Assembly: GCA_017163975.1 (NCBI GenBank)
Contig: JAFFSR010000136.1
Span: 6,631,501-6,695,500, forward strand
Source of the DNA: Anastatus disparis
Taxonomy: Eukaryota > Arthropoda > Insecta > Hymenoptera > Eupelmidae
Reading direction: 5' to 3'
DNA: 64,000 nt
A model generated the notes under the pieces. It did not search any database. It was not told the origin of the DNA and saw nothing but the letters and a program-made list of their open reading frames with translations. This document shows, piece after piece, positions 52,888 through 64,000 of this stretch. The first letter of the stretch is position 1; each line of letters begins with the position of its first letter. The position numbers and the translations under genes are program-made.

Positions 52888-53335
52888 CTAAAATATTAAA
52901 TTATTCATAATAAAAAATATATTAACATAACCAATGACTGTATAAAATGTAATATCATACAAACGAGAGCAAATATGACTATCCTCTTTCACAAAAGGAG
53001 CAACAAAAGTAACAGTCTTATATCCCAATGCATTAACACAGGTAAATAAACCGTCAATCAATTTTATTACAACTTGTTGATCCGATCAATCTGTATGTAT
53101 TAGCTATCCGTTGAATTACCACATCGCCTCTACGGTTAACATAACACATTCCAATATCTTCTCTCGTGTCAGGAAGTTTATAAAAGTTGGTCACAAGAAA
53201 ATATACTTGAGCTTCGTAATATTTTGTTATTTCTTTTTCTAAAAGAGAAGTCCAGTTACTAATTATATTATAACCACTAGTCTCGTAATAAAAAAAACGC
53301 TGAGTCTTATGATGATAAAAAAGGCCGACATTTTT
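52888..53335 (-). pseudogene. Decayed protein-coding region of unknown family, frame-broken
   Basis: Two overlapping open segments on the minus strand read as ordinary protein. The first runs 53335-53057 (93 codons, then TGA) and includes WTSLLEKEITKYYEAQVYF and KLPDTREDIGMCYVNRRGD. The second, in another frame, runs from about 53090 to the TAG at 52890-52888 and includes VVIKLIDGLFTCVNALGYK. The break lies around 53060-53090. An ATG at 53331 sits at the very start but in a different frame from the first segment, with a T run between, so a second break is likely there. A TATA box, GCTATAAATAGC, lies about 100 bp upstream. I do not recognise the family. Breaks in or near homopolymers could be assembly errors in a live gene, or mutations in a dead or horizontally acquired one; a viral origin is neither shown nor excluded. 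Confidence 0.55.
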
Positions 53336-53434
53336 TTAAAAATTAGAATCTTAGTTGATAGAATAAGCGGAAATGAACCGAATAATATTCAGTGAATAAT
53401 GCATGAAGAAATCGGTTGACTTTTAGGGTGCTGC

Positions 53435-53442
53435 TATTTATA
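53435..53442 (-). promoter_or_regulatory. TATA box upstream of the decayed coding region
   Basis: The minus strand reads GCTATAAATAGCAGCACC, a good TATAAATA match inside a 12-bp palindrome, 104 bp upstream of the ATG at 53331. It fits a promoter of the broken gene but is not proof. Confidence 0.35.
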
Positions 53443-55547
53443 GCAATTCTTGATATATGTATTTCGTCTAATAATTTTTATTTTAGATTTCATTTTTTAG
53501 AAATAATATTCAAAATCAATATTAAAATTTTTATTTCGTATATTAATTACATTCAGATTATATTATAGATCTACATCAAAAATATTTTTTATCTTGTCAC
53601 ATTTACATAACTAGATATTTTTCGTATTTAAATGTAATTGAAACATTTACACAGCATATGTGTATCGTGAAATAAATTTTTCAATTACAGATCCGTCAAA
53701 AAAAAGGCTAACGTTCAATTAATAAAATAAATCGTTATTTGTCCAACTCGCCAACCGGCTATTTAAAAACAGTTAATTTAACTTCATAATTCTCGTAGAC
53801 ATCGTACCTCTATCATCAATTTAAACGCTCGATTTGCTAATGACTTTTTTTTCCCTAAACCCATCATCCATTTGTTCTTTTTTTTTTACAGATATCTTTT
53901 TTTTTGGTTGCATAAAAAAAAATTTTTTTTTCTTCCTCAATCTATACCGTTACGAGAAACGATAATCCATAGTTCCTTAATCAATCTTGACGAAGCGTGT
54001 AGAATATATTTATCGCGACCGCACATCGTCATGGTTAATTGCTTTATTTAGGTCTTTCCTCGTATAATGTATATATAGTGAGCATCTAAGTCTCACAAGA
54101 TCGCGCTTGATTGACTAATTAAGTAATTGTCGTGATGTTTTCTCTTTGCTTTTAAAGTGACATAGTTTTAGTATAACGACTTACTTTTTTGCCATTATGC
54201 TCTGGGATGCAAGGAGAGAGATCACTGCCAAGGTTGGCAAAACGAGTAGTGTTTGATCAATTGCTTTTATTGTGTGATACGAATATTTATTAACAGGTCA
54301 GTTTACTTGAAAATCGTGTTAAATAGAGTACATTGCATCCTTGAAGTGTGATCTACAATTAGTCATTTAAGAGTAATAAAAAATTAACAGACTAATGGTT
54401 TCTAGTTTTTTTTCAAACAGAAAATGCTTCATTGTATCATTTAACATTATTTCAACAGTATGATTAAAAAGAACTGACTTTAAATGTATGAAAATTAATA
54501 ATCCATAAAATTTTAATAACATATGACACTTACTTTAAAATAGTGAAACAAATTTTAAATAAAAGATTTAAAATTATAGAAATTTAAATGTAAATAATGA
54601 ATCTATTAAACGAAAACAATTTTATTTAAAATCTAATACATTAGTTTTTGAATGATGAAGCATTTTGTTTTTAAAATTTCGATGACCTAGACGCAGAGAC
54701 GGAAGGTTTCGCTTTCCTTCCTTCATGCAACATCATTTGTATCCTCAAAAGAAAGTTATTTGAACCGTGACTATCGTCGTTTAAAAATCTAAAATTGTTA
54801 TTTTAAAGCCAGCGGCACAGTTAATATTAGCAAAATTCATAACACAATAAACTAACGTATCATCACTTTCATTTCCGTAGTCTTGACAACTGTGGTATAA
54901 TCGAAAAAGGAATAATTACATTATTTACAGCGTGGTTTTGCGGTTGAAATTGAGAACGTTTGGTTTATTTTTATTCCTTTTGTTGTGATTCGCTGAAGGT
55001 GTTGAGTGAGTCGGCAAAATTTTTATTTTAACTATTCTTTGGAGAAAGGTGCTAAAATCGCATTGACATAGTTTTCAAAATGAAAGATGTGCAAAAGAGT
55101 GGTTAAAAGTTTTGCTATTCGATTTATAACAATCACTTGAATTCATTAAAATTATTAGTTTTGGGAATTTTCGAAACGAAAATATTCCATAAACATTTAG
55201 AATGATTCATAAATTTAAGCGTTAATTACACAAAACTTATTAATTAAATTATATGTAAGCTGTGTTATTCAAATATATTTTACTTATAATTTTTTTAACA
55301 ACTAAATTCCATATATAACTAAAATTTTTTTAGTTTTTAAATTTTTATTTTATTAGAAAAAGTCATATTTTGAGAAAATATCATAGGTTTGTCGATCAAA
55401 AAAAAAATTATACAGACTATTTCTTTAAATATTAAACTTTTTATTTTTTAAACTTAAATCTCCAAACATAAATTCTGTAATGATTTTTAATACATCCATT
55501 TAATAAAAACTTTAAGATGAAATAAATTAAAATTCCATTAAAATCAG
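53443..55547. other. AT-rich noncoding DNA
   Basis: Nothing coding is supported. A small hairpin, GGAAGG-TTTCGCTTT-CCTTCC, is at about 54700-54720. Confidence 0.5.
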
Positions 55548-55688
55548 GATCAGCTCACAAATTGCTTACAATGATTCGTATCTGTAATTTTAAAAGATTC
55601 GGATTGGCAAATATAAAGTTGACTTGGGACACATACAATGCGGAAACAAGATCAGTGGACCATTCGTCACAGGCTGTCGGATGTTACG
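55548..55688 (+). CDS. Orphan exon-like segment, unknown protein
   Basis: A 141-bp open segment lies between an acceptor-like AAAATCAG (55546-55547) and a strong donor TTACG/GTATGT (55688). It would be phase 1 at both ends and contains ATG at 55571 in good context. The translation includes FKRFGLANIKLTWDTYNAET and SVDHSSQAVGCY, with higher complexity than its surroundings. The acceptor lacks a good pyrimidine tract. No partner exon was found on the plus strand, so it could be an isolated exon of a long-intron gene or chance. I do not recognise the family. Confidence 0.3.
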
Positions 55689-56324
55689 GTATGTAAAAAG
55701 CAATTGCTATGTAACACGAAATAAGACGATCTTTCAAGTTCTGTGCAAAAATAATTTTGTGAATTGCATGCTTTTATCCATTTATGTATACATTTATGAA
55801 TAAAACCATGTGGTTCACAAGCTTATTTTTATAAAGATATGTGTGTAAGTGAGCGTATATGTGTGTGTATGCAAAAGATTTCAAAAGTAAGATAATGTAC
55901 GCTTTTGGTGACGAGTTGAAGACTAGAAATATAAGCTTGTATTGCGACATTTAGCAACGTAGACTACTGAGAATCTTTGAAAATTTGCATGAGATATTCT
56001 TGTTTTCTCATTAGCAACAATGTGTAAAAAATATTTTTTCAAATACAAGTTTAAAAACATTTTTTCAAATACAAGTTTTAAAAAATTTTTTTGCACGTAT
56101 CTTGAAATTTTTTTATCATACTTTAGCTTGAATAATTTATGCATAATATTTGAAAAGTTATTTTTTATTTTAAGAAGTTAGAGACTTCAAATTATAAAAA
56201 TTTATAATTTGTAATCTATACATAAAAACTGATAATGTCACGAGTGCCGTTTCGTAGCGATTAATAGAAAACTGCAAATATGCAAATTATAGAATATTAA
56301 GCGACAAAAGAAATAAAATTGCAT

Positions 56325-56395
56325 TGGTGGGATGGTTCAACGTTTTAGCGCTTATCTTTCGTTTGATAGATCACGGGTACAATTCTTACTATAAA
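56325..56395 (+). repeat. Degenerate tRNA-like relic (old SINE head)
   Basis: GGATGGTTCAACGTTTTAGC resembles box A, and ATCACGGGTACAATTCTTAC a damaged box B at tRNA-like spacing. It is not of the four-copy SINE family. It is too decayed to be a tRNA gene. Confidence 0.35.
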
Positions 56396-57143
56396 CGATT
56401 TGTTCTGTTTTTTTTATGAATTAATTTGTCGTTTAATAATAAACTAAAATTCGTAACAATCAAATATGATAAAGGAAGTTCAGATTATGAAAATGTTTGA
56501 GGGGATTAAATTAATTTTATGCATACTTATGTAACAAGCGATATTTTTTAAAATGTAAGTGCTAAGGTAATCAAATTTTCCAACTTTAAATATTACATGA
56601 AGTTTTTAGTAATCCGTAATATAATTTTTGCTAACAAATTAATAAAAATTAATCAACAATCTTTAATAAACATTAAAATCAAAATTTTTAAATAATTTTA
56701 AAATTAATTTTTTTAAATACAACATTAAATAATACCTATATAAAAAAGTAAAAGTCTTAAGTAACGAGAGCGTGTGCGAATTGCATTACAACAAATTTAC
56801 CATGTGAAATGTTTTTGCACAAGGCATGATAAATCATTGAAATTGAAAACTCAATTACTACTGCAGGAAATGATATGTGTAAAACAGCAGCATACCAAGG
56901 CGAACGTCGACCATACACACGCACACGCACGCACACTTGCACGCTGCTAAGTTTTGTTTCGCTCTCACTTTAAAAAGAACTTTAATTCTTGATAAGAATT
57001 CAAGCTTCGAGATACTGATTGGACAATGACGTCGTATTAAATAAAGTAATTGCGGTATTTGTATGGTGTGAATCATTCAAATAGCGTGCATAATACGCAA
57101 TACTAAGGGTTATTAGGTTATAGAACTGAATTTTATTTTGTAT

Positions 57144-57315
57144 GCAACGCGACTATTCTATCTTAAGATTTGACAAATATTTACTTATCATTTTTTTTAA
57201 ATAGTCTGAGATTCTTTTACATAGCAACGTCACTCTTCTAAATTGAGATTGAAAAAATATTTTATTTCTAATTTTTTAAAAATAATCTGAGATTTTTTTC
57301 ATTGCATGCAATCGC
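57144..57315. repeat. Degenerate tandem repeat, about 80-84 bp unit
   Basis: Units start at 57144 (GCAACGCGACTATTCTA), 57224 (GCAACGTCACTCTTCTA) and partly at 57308 (GCAATCGC). Both full units end in a TCTGAGATT(C/T)TTTT block. Confidence 0.65.
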
Positions 57316-60112
57316 TTTTATTAAAATTGTTGAGATCATTTTAAGTTTCTAGTCGAAATGCATTTTATGTAAAATTACAAAAATTTTTAATTTTTAGCAA
57401 ACGATCAAAATAGTATTTTAAATGTAATCAAGTATTAACAGGTAAATTATAAAAAAGGTCAATTTTTTAGAATTTCTATTCAATAAATATAATTTCGGGG
57501 ATAAAATAATTAAAAAAAAGGTAAAATACAAAAAATTTATTTTCATTTTATAACATAATGTAATAAAAATCATAAAAATAAAAAGTAATGAAATTTTTGG
57601 ATAAAAATAAAATGATTTACGTGTGAGTGAAATTACTATTGTTAATTTATAAAGCCATACAATTTTCTTGTAAAACATGTGACACATTAGAGATAATTTT
57701 TCAGTATGTTTTCTTCACAATAATAAGTTATATCTTCTATACCATAATTTATGATTTATACATAGTCGATTAATCTTTATTAACCATAGAGTTTAAAACC
57801 AGTTCTTGCTAGTTTGCATATATTGAGCTACAAATACTTCTTCCTATGTGTACTAGTACACATAGAAAAATGGATAGAAAGCTCGTATAAATCAATGAAA
57901 CACTTTGAAATTATTAAAATCATACAGCAAACTTAGATTCTTTGATTTTCCTTCCTTTTTTTCAATCAAAACTAATATTTTATTATTTTTGAATTTGATT
58001 AATTTATGGTTTATGATTAATATGGATGTATATCAAAGATTTTCTTATGCAATGTAAACATTATGAAAGATTGTAACAGAGTTTTAAAGAAAACATAAAT
58101 TTTCATATACGTTTTTGATTTTGTTCATAAAAATTTAACGTCAAAATTTCACCATGACATTATTCTACTATTATAATAAAAAAAAAATAAACATAAAACA
58201 TAGTTAATGTTTTTTAGTAAAATCTAATTCATTTTTTATAAATTTCAATCTTATACGACGAAAGAAAAATCAACAGTTCTTTATATTTTCTTCCTAATCT
58301 CACAACAATAAGGAAAAATCTTTAAGATAAAAAATAATATTCTTCTTTGAAAAAAAAGGAAGAAAGAAGAGTACGTGTCTGATCTAAAAAAAGGTAATAT
58401 TTTTTTAAAAACCCATAAGAATGAAACCGAAGAGAATACTCGGGGTTATGTCGCGCATGAGTGCATTACCCGATTCATCTGTTGACGCGAGATGAATAAT
58501 TTACAATTTCTTTTCCCAACTCGCGTGCGCGTAGATAGTCAGCATCCTTGTGTACGTACATATACATATGTATATAAGAAAGCAAGTATATAGAAGAATT
58601 ATTTAGATAATATCTTCAGGCGCTTCTTTATTCCATCTTATGTGTAGAGCTCTGCGTGTTTCTATGTCCTTTGCCTCCTTTTCTCTTTTTATCTTAACTG
58701 ATGCTTCTCAGCTCTGTTTCTCTCTTATTCTGGCCTCTCTTTGCTATCTTCTGCTTATTCATTTCTCTTGTTTAGCCGGATTCTTATCCATTTTATATGT
58801 TTATTTGCGAATTTCATATTGTTATTTTAATTGTTAAATTTTGTTATTTTAGATATTTTATTAAATATTTAATGATTAGAAGATTTTCTTTTTTGATTCA
58901 TTTGTTTCTATTATGTTATTTAATGATAATGTTGAACTTGATATTTTAAATAAAAATAAGAGTCTGTGATAATTTATTTTAAAGAAGTTTCAAAATATTT
59001 GCAAATTAACATTATGAGAAACAGAAAAATAACTTCACTGATCATTAACCAAGAACAAAGAAAAATAAATCATCCTAGCAGGATTTTTTTAATTGTCTTT
59101 CAAGTAACTAATTTTCTTTTAAAAAATTTAAAAACTAAACGCGTTTCGCTGAAGAAAATAATAAAATGCACGGATTTTAAAAATCTTCCGTTAATCTAAA
59201 ATTGCAAATGTTTCAAGAGAAAAAACAAACTAAACTAATTTCTCAAAAGTCATCAAGCTCATAACGCATAAATATATCCCTCCAACAATAATTTAATCAT
59301 TAGACAATTTAAAAAGATATTATCTTTTTAAATAAACATAGACTCAGGTGGTCTGGAAAAAATCATTATAATATAATCCTAATCATCGCTACTCTTATTC
59401 CAACTTCCTCGTTCGCATCAGCAATTTTATTATTTAACTCGGTTTTTCCTCTTTTCTTTCCACATATATGACCAAAGGCAAAAAGAAGCTCATACCTAAG
59501 TAAAGTAGCCTTTATACAATTACTGGGCAATGTTATAGCGTGTGACGACTAGCTAGCTTTTAATCTACACAGGAGACCAACTCAGCTGACTGTTTTAACT
59601 TCGGAATGCTTTCTCTCTTTAGCTTGCGGCTTAAAAGATAAAATCATCGACTTAGACGTAGTTCAATTGAAAAAAAGTACTTTTTATAATTTCTCTTATA
59701 TATACTTATATATTTAAGAATTATATTCTTATGGCTCTGTTTCCCTTCTGGTGTTATTTTTTTTTTATTCCTGGATGGCTTTTATTTATTGCTGGAATTT
59801 TTGTATCTGAAATAAAATCTTCCCGACAAATCCGTTTGAGTGAGTTCTGGTTCTTTAAAGTGATATGCTAATTTTTACCGTTACGGTTCAAGCGAGCAAT
59901 GCTTATTTCGTTATTCTTGTTGCATAATTTTTTTTTGTGTTTCGTTGCTAATTTTATTAAAGCTTTTGTATTCAATAAATTTATTTGACATGGGCCTTTT
60001 TATCAAAATTACGTTTGCTCATTTTTGTTTCAGTATCGACGAATCTAAATTTTTGTAAACACGACATTAATTATAATTACAATATTATTATTATTATTAT
60101 GATTCTATAATT
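57316..60112. other. Noncoding, no gene supported
   Basis: AT-rich DNA. A perfect 22-bp palindrome is at 57844-57865. Patches at about 58440-58760 and 59380-59660 are less AT-rich; an open segment of about 47 codons after CTACACAG at about 59570 has no family match. An ATT microsatellite (about 60083-60100) borders the next SINE. Confidence 0.5.
57844..57865. repeat. Perfect 22-bp palindrome
   Basis: CTATGTGTACT is followed directly by its reverse complement AGTACACATAG, with no spacer. Confidence 0.95.
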
Positions 60113-60314
60113 GAGGTCGTCAGTGGCTCAGTCGGTAGAGCGATGGATTCATAATCTCGAGGACCCGAGTTCGAATCCTGCTTTCGGCCGATTTATACAA
60201 GCACCGCTGTACGTTACATGTGCCTTGTTCACAAACACACTGCAAACCTCCGTCGCTAATTAGTATCGCAATGATAGCATAAATATAACAACGTTAAATA
60301 AAATTAAAAAAAAA
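60113..60314 (+). mobile_element. tRNA-derived SINE, copy 4 (best-preserved head)
   Basis: It starts GAGGTCGTCAGTGGCTCAGTC, with box A TGGCTCAGTCGGTAGAGC and box B GAGTTCGAATCC. The anticodon position reads CAT, with a Met-like CATAATCT context. The body contains ACACTGCAAACCTCCGTCGC and the tail ends ACGTTAAATAAAATTAAAAA. It is inserted next to an ATT microsatellite. Confidence 0.88.
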
Positions 60315-63300
60315 TTATTCTGTTTAAAAAAATATTAAATTATTAAATTTTTTTTCTAAAAGACAAAAGTTAAATTATTTAAAACTAATAGTTATTTTAT
60401 TTTTATATTCCTAATAAAATAAAAATTAATGCATAACGAGAAGATAAATTCCAAATGAATAACGAAACCCGGCTATGGGTGATCAATAAACCAAAACCGT
60501 GCTCGTGATTATAAAAAAAATTAAGAAAAGAAATAAAGGTGGACATGACGCAGCGTTAAAATAGCGAGAGCACGACAATATAAGCCAAGCATAGAATGGG
60601 CTTATATATATTAGCTTCCTCGTATAGAATAGCCATAAAGGTGTTATATATAGATAACTAACACATAGTATAAAGCTTGGTAATGAGAGAGCTCTAAAAG
60701 AGAGGAAAAAAAACAATAAACAGAGATGCTCGGATAGGGAAAAAAAGGGGAAGGAAATGAAGAGGAGAGAAAGTGAGGATAACAGTGTTGGAAAATATGT
60801 TGAATGAAGATTGTAGTTTTTTTTTCGTTGTTATAAGTAGGAAGTTCATTTTAATAGTTTAAATGGTATATGGTGAATGTTTTAGAAAAAAAGATGTACT
60901 ATTTTTCAATTTCTATAAATAAATAAACGTCTACGTCAAAATGAAATTGGATTTGTTTGTTAGTTTTGAACGTATGTTTGAAATATTGTAATTACTTGGG
61001 AAATTTAGTGTTATTTTACAGGATCTGTGTATTCATATTCATGATTAACAAATACTATTGACTTTTAAAATATAAAAACTCTTCATATTAATTTATATAC
61101 ATACTAAGCAATTCAAACTATCTTAAACTTAATAAATTGTGAGTAATCAATTATGAAGAAAAACCACTTCTATTGTATGCTCACTTAAGGATCATCGTAA
61201 ATATTTGAAATTTATAATTTAAACATAAAAAGAATAATTCAACGGTTGTCTTTACCACAAAGCATTGTAATATGAAGTTCCGCATTGTTTAAAAAATGTG
61301 TTTTATTTGATAATATTGAAGTTCATTAAAAAAAATATTAATTTTTAACAGTTAATTTAAATTAGAATTTAAAAAAGCATCTTTGAAATTAAATGGTATA
61401 TAAAAAAAATATAATAATAGGGTACTTTCTATAACGAAGTCCGATATGCTAATTTATACAATGTTTTTTTAGTCAAATTTCAATAATTTTTTAAATCTCT
61501 AAATTCCTGTAAATCCAAATTTATCTACATGCATAACTTTTGTAAACTTACTATTCCCAAAACAATGCCCATATACCATGTAACTTAAACTAAACTAAGG
61601 AGCATCGCAAACACTTTTTTTCATGCTGTAAATAAACTCTTTTTTTCTTGCTCAACTTTTAAACTCTCGAGTTGAACGATGTAATTGCCACGAATCGTGT
61701 CACGAAGTTTAACTTTAAGTGTCAAAGATGTTCTTTACCGTCTCTGCTGCGGTTGAGTATAAGCGAACAACGTTGTTTCTTTTCCTTTTATTTCTTTTTT
61801 TCTTTACTGTTTGTGTGATGGACATTACAGATCAGACCAGAGGAAATGGAGCGACAAAACGGACCTTTGTTACGGCTTTTACATAAGGAATGGGATTACT
61901 TATTGTTTAATTAATTATTGGATTTCATTATTAATGTTTGTTAGTTTTTAATTGTTTTTAAATTTGTTATAATTTTATTTATGCTAATTCTTATTTCTAT
62001 TTAAATTTTTAGTTATTGAAATGGAATTATAATTTAGTTCTTAAAAATTTGTGCATATTTATTAAAATAAACAGAAATTTTTTTAAGTGAATCATAAGAA
62101 TAGCATTTTTTTAAATTTATTTCATTTTAATAGAAAATTGAGAAATTATAGTTTGAGATTTTATAAAATTCAACACCAAACATAAAAAAATAAAATAAGA
62201 ATCATTGAAGTAGCTATAATAACAATAATTTAATCATGAATACCAAAGAAATCGTCCTGGATTTTCAAAGAAAAAAAAGGTTTAGTTACAGCTGGTTGGT
62301 CACTAATTTCTTTTTCACTTTTGTGGGCGTGTGAAAAAACAGTAGCAGTTGAAAAAAAAGGAAAATAATAATAAAAAACCAGCATTGTAGAAAAAAGAAG
62401 ATTGAGAATGCTCAATGAAATTTCTGTCATTAAGAACGCCAGTTTAAAAGTCGTGATTTTAAGAGCTAATTACTGCAATTCACACGGACATTTGGATGAG
62501 CGACTTTGACCCATTTACAACAGCTGTAACTTTTAATCACCATTCAGAAATTTTAATTATACACCTAATTTATTCAAATAAATTGCAACTTATTGGTTTA
62601 GACAATATCAACCCGTTATATTGATTTTAATTTTTAAAACATCATTGTCCAACTTTTTTGTATGCTGAATTTCTTTATGATAAATAAGTTCTAACCATTA
62701 CAATATTAACTATTATGGTTCAAAAGTATATTGCATGTGCGCACTAAAATTGTGTAATAAATATATAATAAATTCAAAATTTATAAATGTATGAATTACA
62801 AAAGTAAAGATAGGAAATGCAGTTCTACGTCCCCTCGTATACCTATAATGTAACCTTACTATTTTACATTTGTATGCGATGTCATAAAATTTAATGTTTT
62901 ACAATACAAAAATCAAAATTGAACAAACTCCTTTGGAAAAATTTACCGGTTTAACGGGTTATCATATTGTGCACTAGTTAACTTTGGTTTTGCCGTTAAG
63001 GTTTTTGACGTTAGCCAAATTGCTTAACTCGAATAAACGTTTCTAATGTTATCTTTGAAATCGCATTGAGTCTGATATTACCTATTGATAAAATTAACTT
63101 AAAATTTCAAAATTATTTTATTTGAATCGTTTTTTTATGTATACAGGTTTATTAAAAGATTTTTTTTAAACTACTTTATTTTTTGATTATTTAAAATCTA
63201 ACTAAATCATTTAATTATTTATGAATAACGTAAATAATTTTTAATTTATTTTTATTGTGAACATGATACTTTTATCAATATTTATTAATTAAACTATTAC

Positions 63301-63597
63301 ATCTATTTTATTATAAATGCTTATTGAGTTCATAGTAAATGCGTTTTTCTAATTTAATGAAAAGAAATATATAAATAATGTTAAAAATTAATAAAAATAA
63401 ATTTTTTTATAAACTCGACACTGAAAAAAAACAAAAAGCTTTAACATCATGAGATTTTTTTTGAAATTCCACCAATTCAACTAGAAACACCAAACCACTA
63501 GACAAAGTAAACTTTCGCATAGTTTCATCTGTGCTCAACTAACCCACTTGGCAATATATGTAAAATCAATTGCCTATAGTATTATATGAGATTATAA
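60315..63597. other. Noncoding, no gene supported
   Basis: AT-rich DNA. A purine-rich block lies at about 60710-60780. Short frames here are low-complexity and have no recognisable domain. Confidence 0.55.
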
Positions 63598-63617
63598 GCG
63601 CCAATAATAATTGGCGC
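63598..63617. repeat. Perfect hairpin GCGCCAAT-AATA-ATTGGCGC
   Basis: An 8-bp perfect stem with a 4-nt loop, G+C-rich in an AT-rich setting, 14 bp upstream of a TATA box. Confidence 0.9.
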
Positions 63618-63630
63618 CGATCGATTGCTA

Positions 63631-63700
63631 TATAAAATCGCCTAGTTTTCTCTCTTTCTCGTCTCTCGTCTTCATTGAGGCGTGAGATTTATATAGATTT
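63631..63700 (+). promoter_or_regulatory. Candidate TATA promoter at right edge
   Basis: TATAAAA at 63631-63637 (CTATATAAAATCGCC) is followed by a CT-rich stretch and TCATTG about 40 bp downstream, a possible initiator. Any gene it drives would lie mostly beyond the window. Confidence 0.3.
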
Positions 63701-64000
63701 TACAAGCAAGTATAACATAAAATAACCTAAACAACTAAAGTATGTGGACCATAGAAAAAGAATAAAAAAGAAGATTTAAATAACTATAGCTTGTACGATA
63801 GATGATTATTTGTAAAATAGAGAAAAGAAATTCCACAAGAAACAAGTTCTTATTATCGCTTTGAGATTATAATGCTCAAAGCATTATCTGCAGGCTACTG
63901 CAAGAGTAAAACGTTTCTTAGTTCATTTGTTTTCAAGTGCTTTCTATTTTTTTGCTTCTTCTTTTCTTAAAAAAAAAACGTTTTCAGATAGATAAAAGAG

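Noticed and set aside
60117..60190. True tRNA-Met gene (CAT anticodon)
   Set aside because: The acceptor arms do not pair as in a tRNA, and the sequence continues into the shared SINE body.
1..64000. CRISPR arrays, operons, ribosome-binding sites, rRNA genes, known conserved insect miRNAs
   Set aside because: None seen; the DNA is eukaryotic. A scan by eye for well-known insect miRNA seeds such as let-7, miR-1, miR-100 and bantam gave no match.

Overview
The window reads as insect nuclear DNA and is probably hymenopteran. It is strongly AT-rich, carries spliced coding exons with GT-AG introns, tRNA-headed SINEs, short TA-flanked inverted-repeat elements, and many GA, CA and TA microsatellites. 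Nothing looks bacterial: there are no operons, ribosome-binding sites or CRISPR arrays. The hymenopteran assignment is an inference; the sequence itself only shows an animal-type genome.

One protein-coding gene is certain. On the minus strand, eight exons between 38667 and 31572 join in a single frame into a secreted-type protein with nine Kazal domains and a stop at 31574-31572. All splice sites and phases fit. The first visible exon enters in phase 1, so a 5' exon carrying the start and signal peptide lies further right. A candidate is at 42991-42895, with an ATG, a hydrophobic stretch and a phase-1 end, but its donor is weak. The nine domains show a period-four pattern: domains 2-5 resemble domains 6-9 in order, which points to tandem duplication of a four-domain block.

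The left third (1-29 kb) has no gene I can support. It holds a 260-bp mariner-type MITE (7202-7461), a degenerate satellite of about 162 bp followed by a CA/CG microsatellite (9005-9880), a SINE (10042-10236) and an 871-bp TA-flanked inverted-repeat element (14121-14991). Around 29.2-29.7 kb a less AT-rich patch carries three copies of a CTCF-like motif and a short ATG-started frame, followed by a second SINE.

The right third (38.7-64 kb) is again mostly noncoding. It contains a small MITE (41722-41882), a perfect 55-bp inverted repeat with an 11-nt spacer (42041-42161), a diverged foldback element (43737-43943), two more SINEs (51582-51774 and 60113-60314) and a tRNA-like relic near 56.3 kb. 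It also holds a decayed coding region of unknown identity with frame breaks on the minus strand (52888-53335), an orphan exon-like segment on the plus strand (55548-55688), and a TATA-type promoter candidate at the right edge.

The items most worth a second look are the block duplication and intron layout of the Kazal gene, the unidentified decayed gene at 53 kb, the perfect palindrome at 42.1 kb, and the SINE family whose 5' end is complementary to its own tail.
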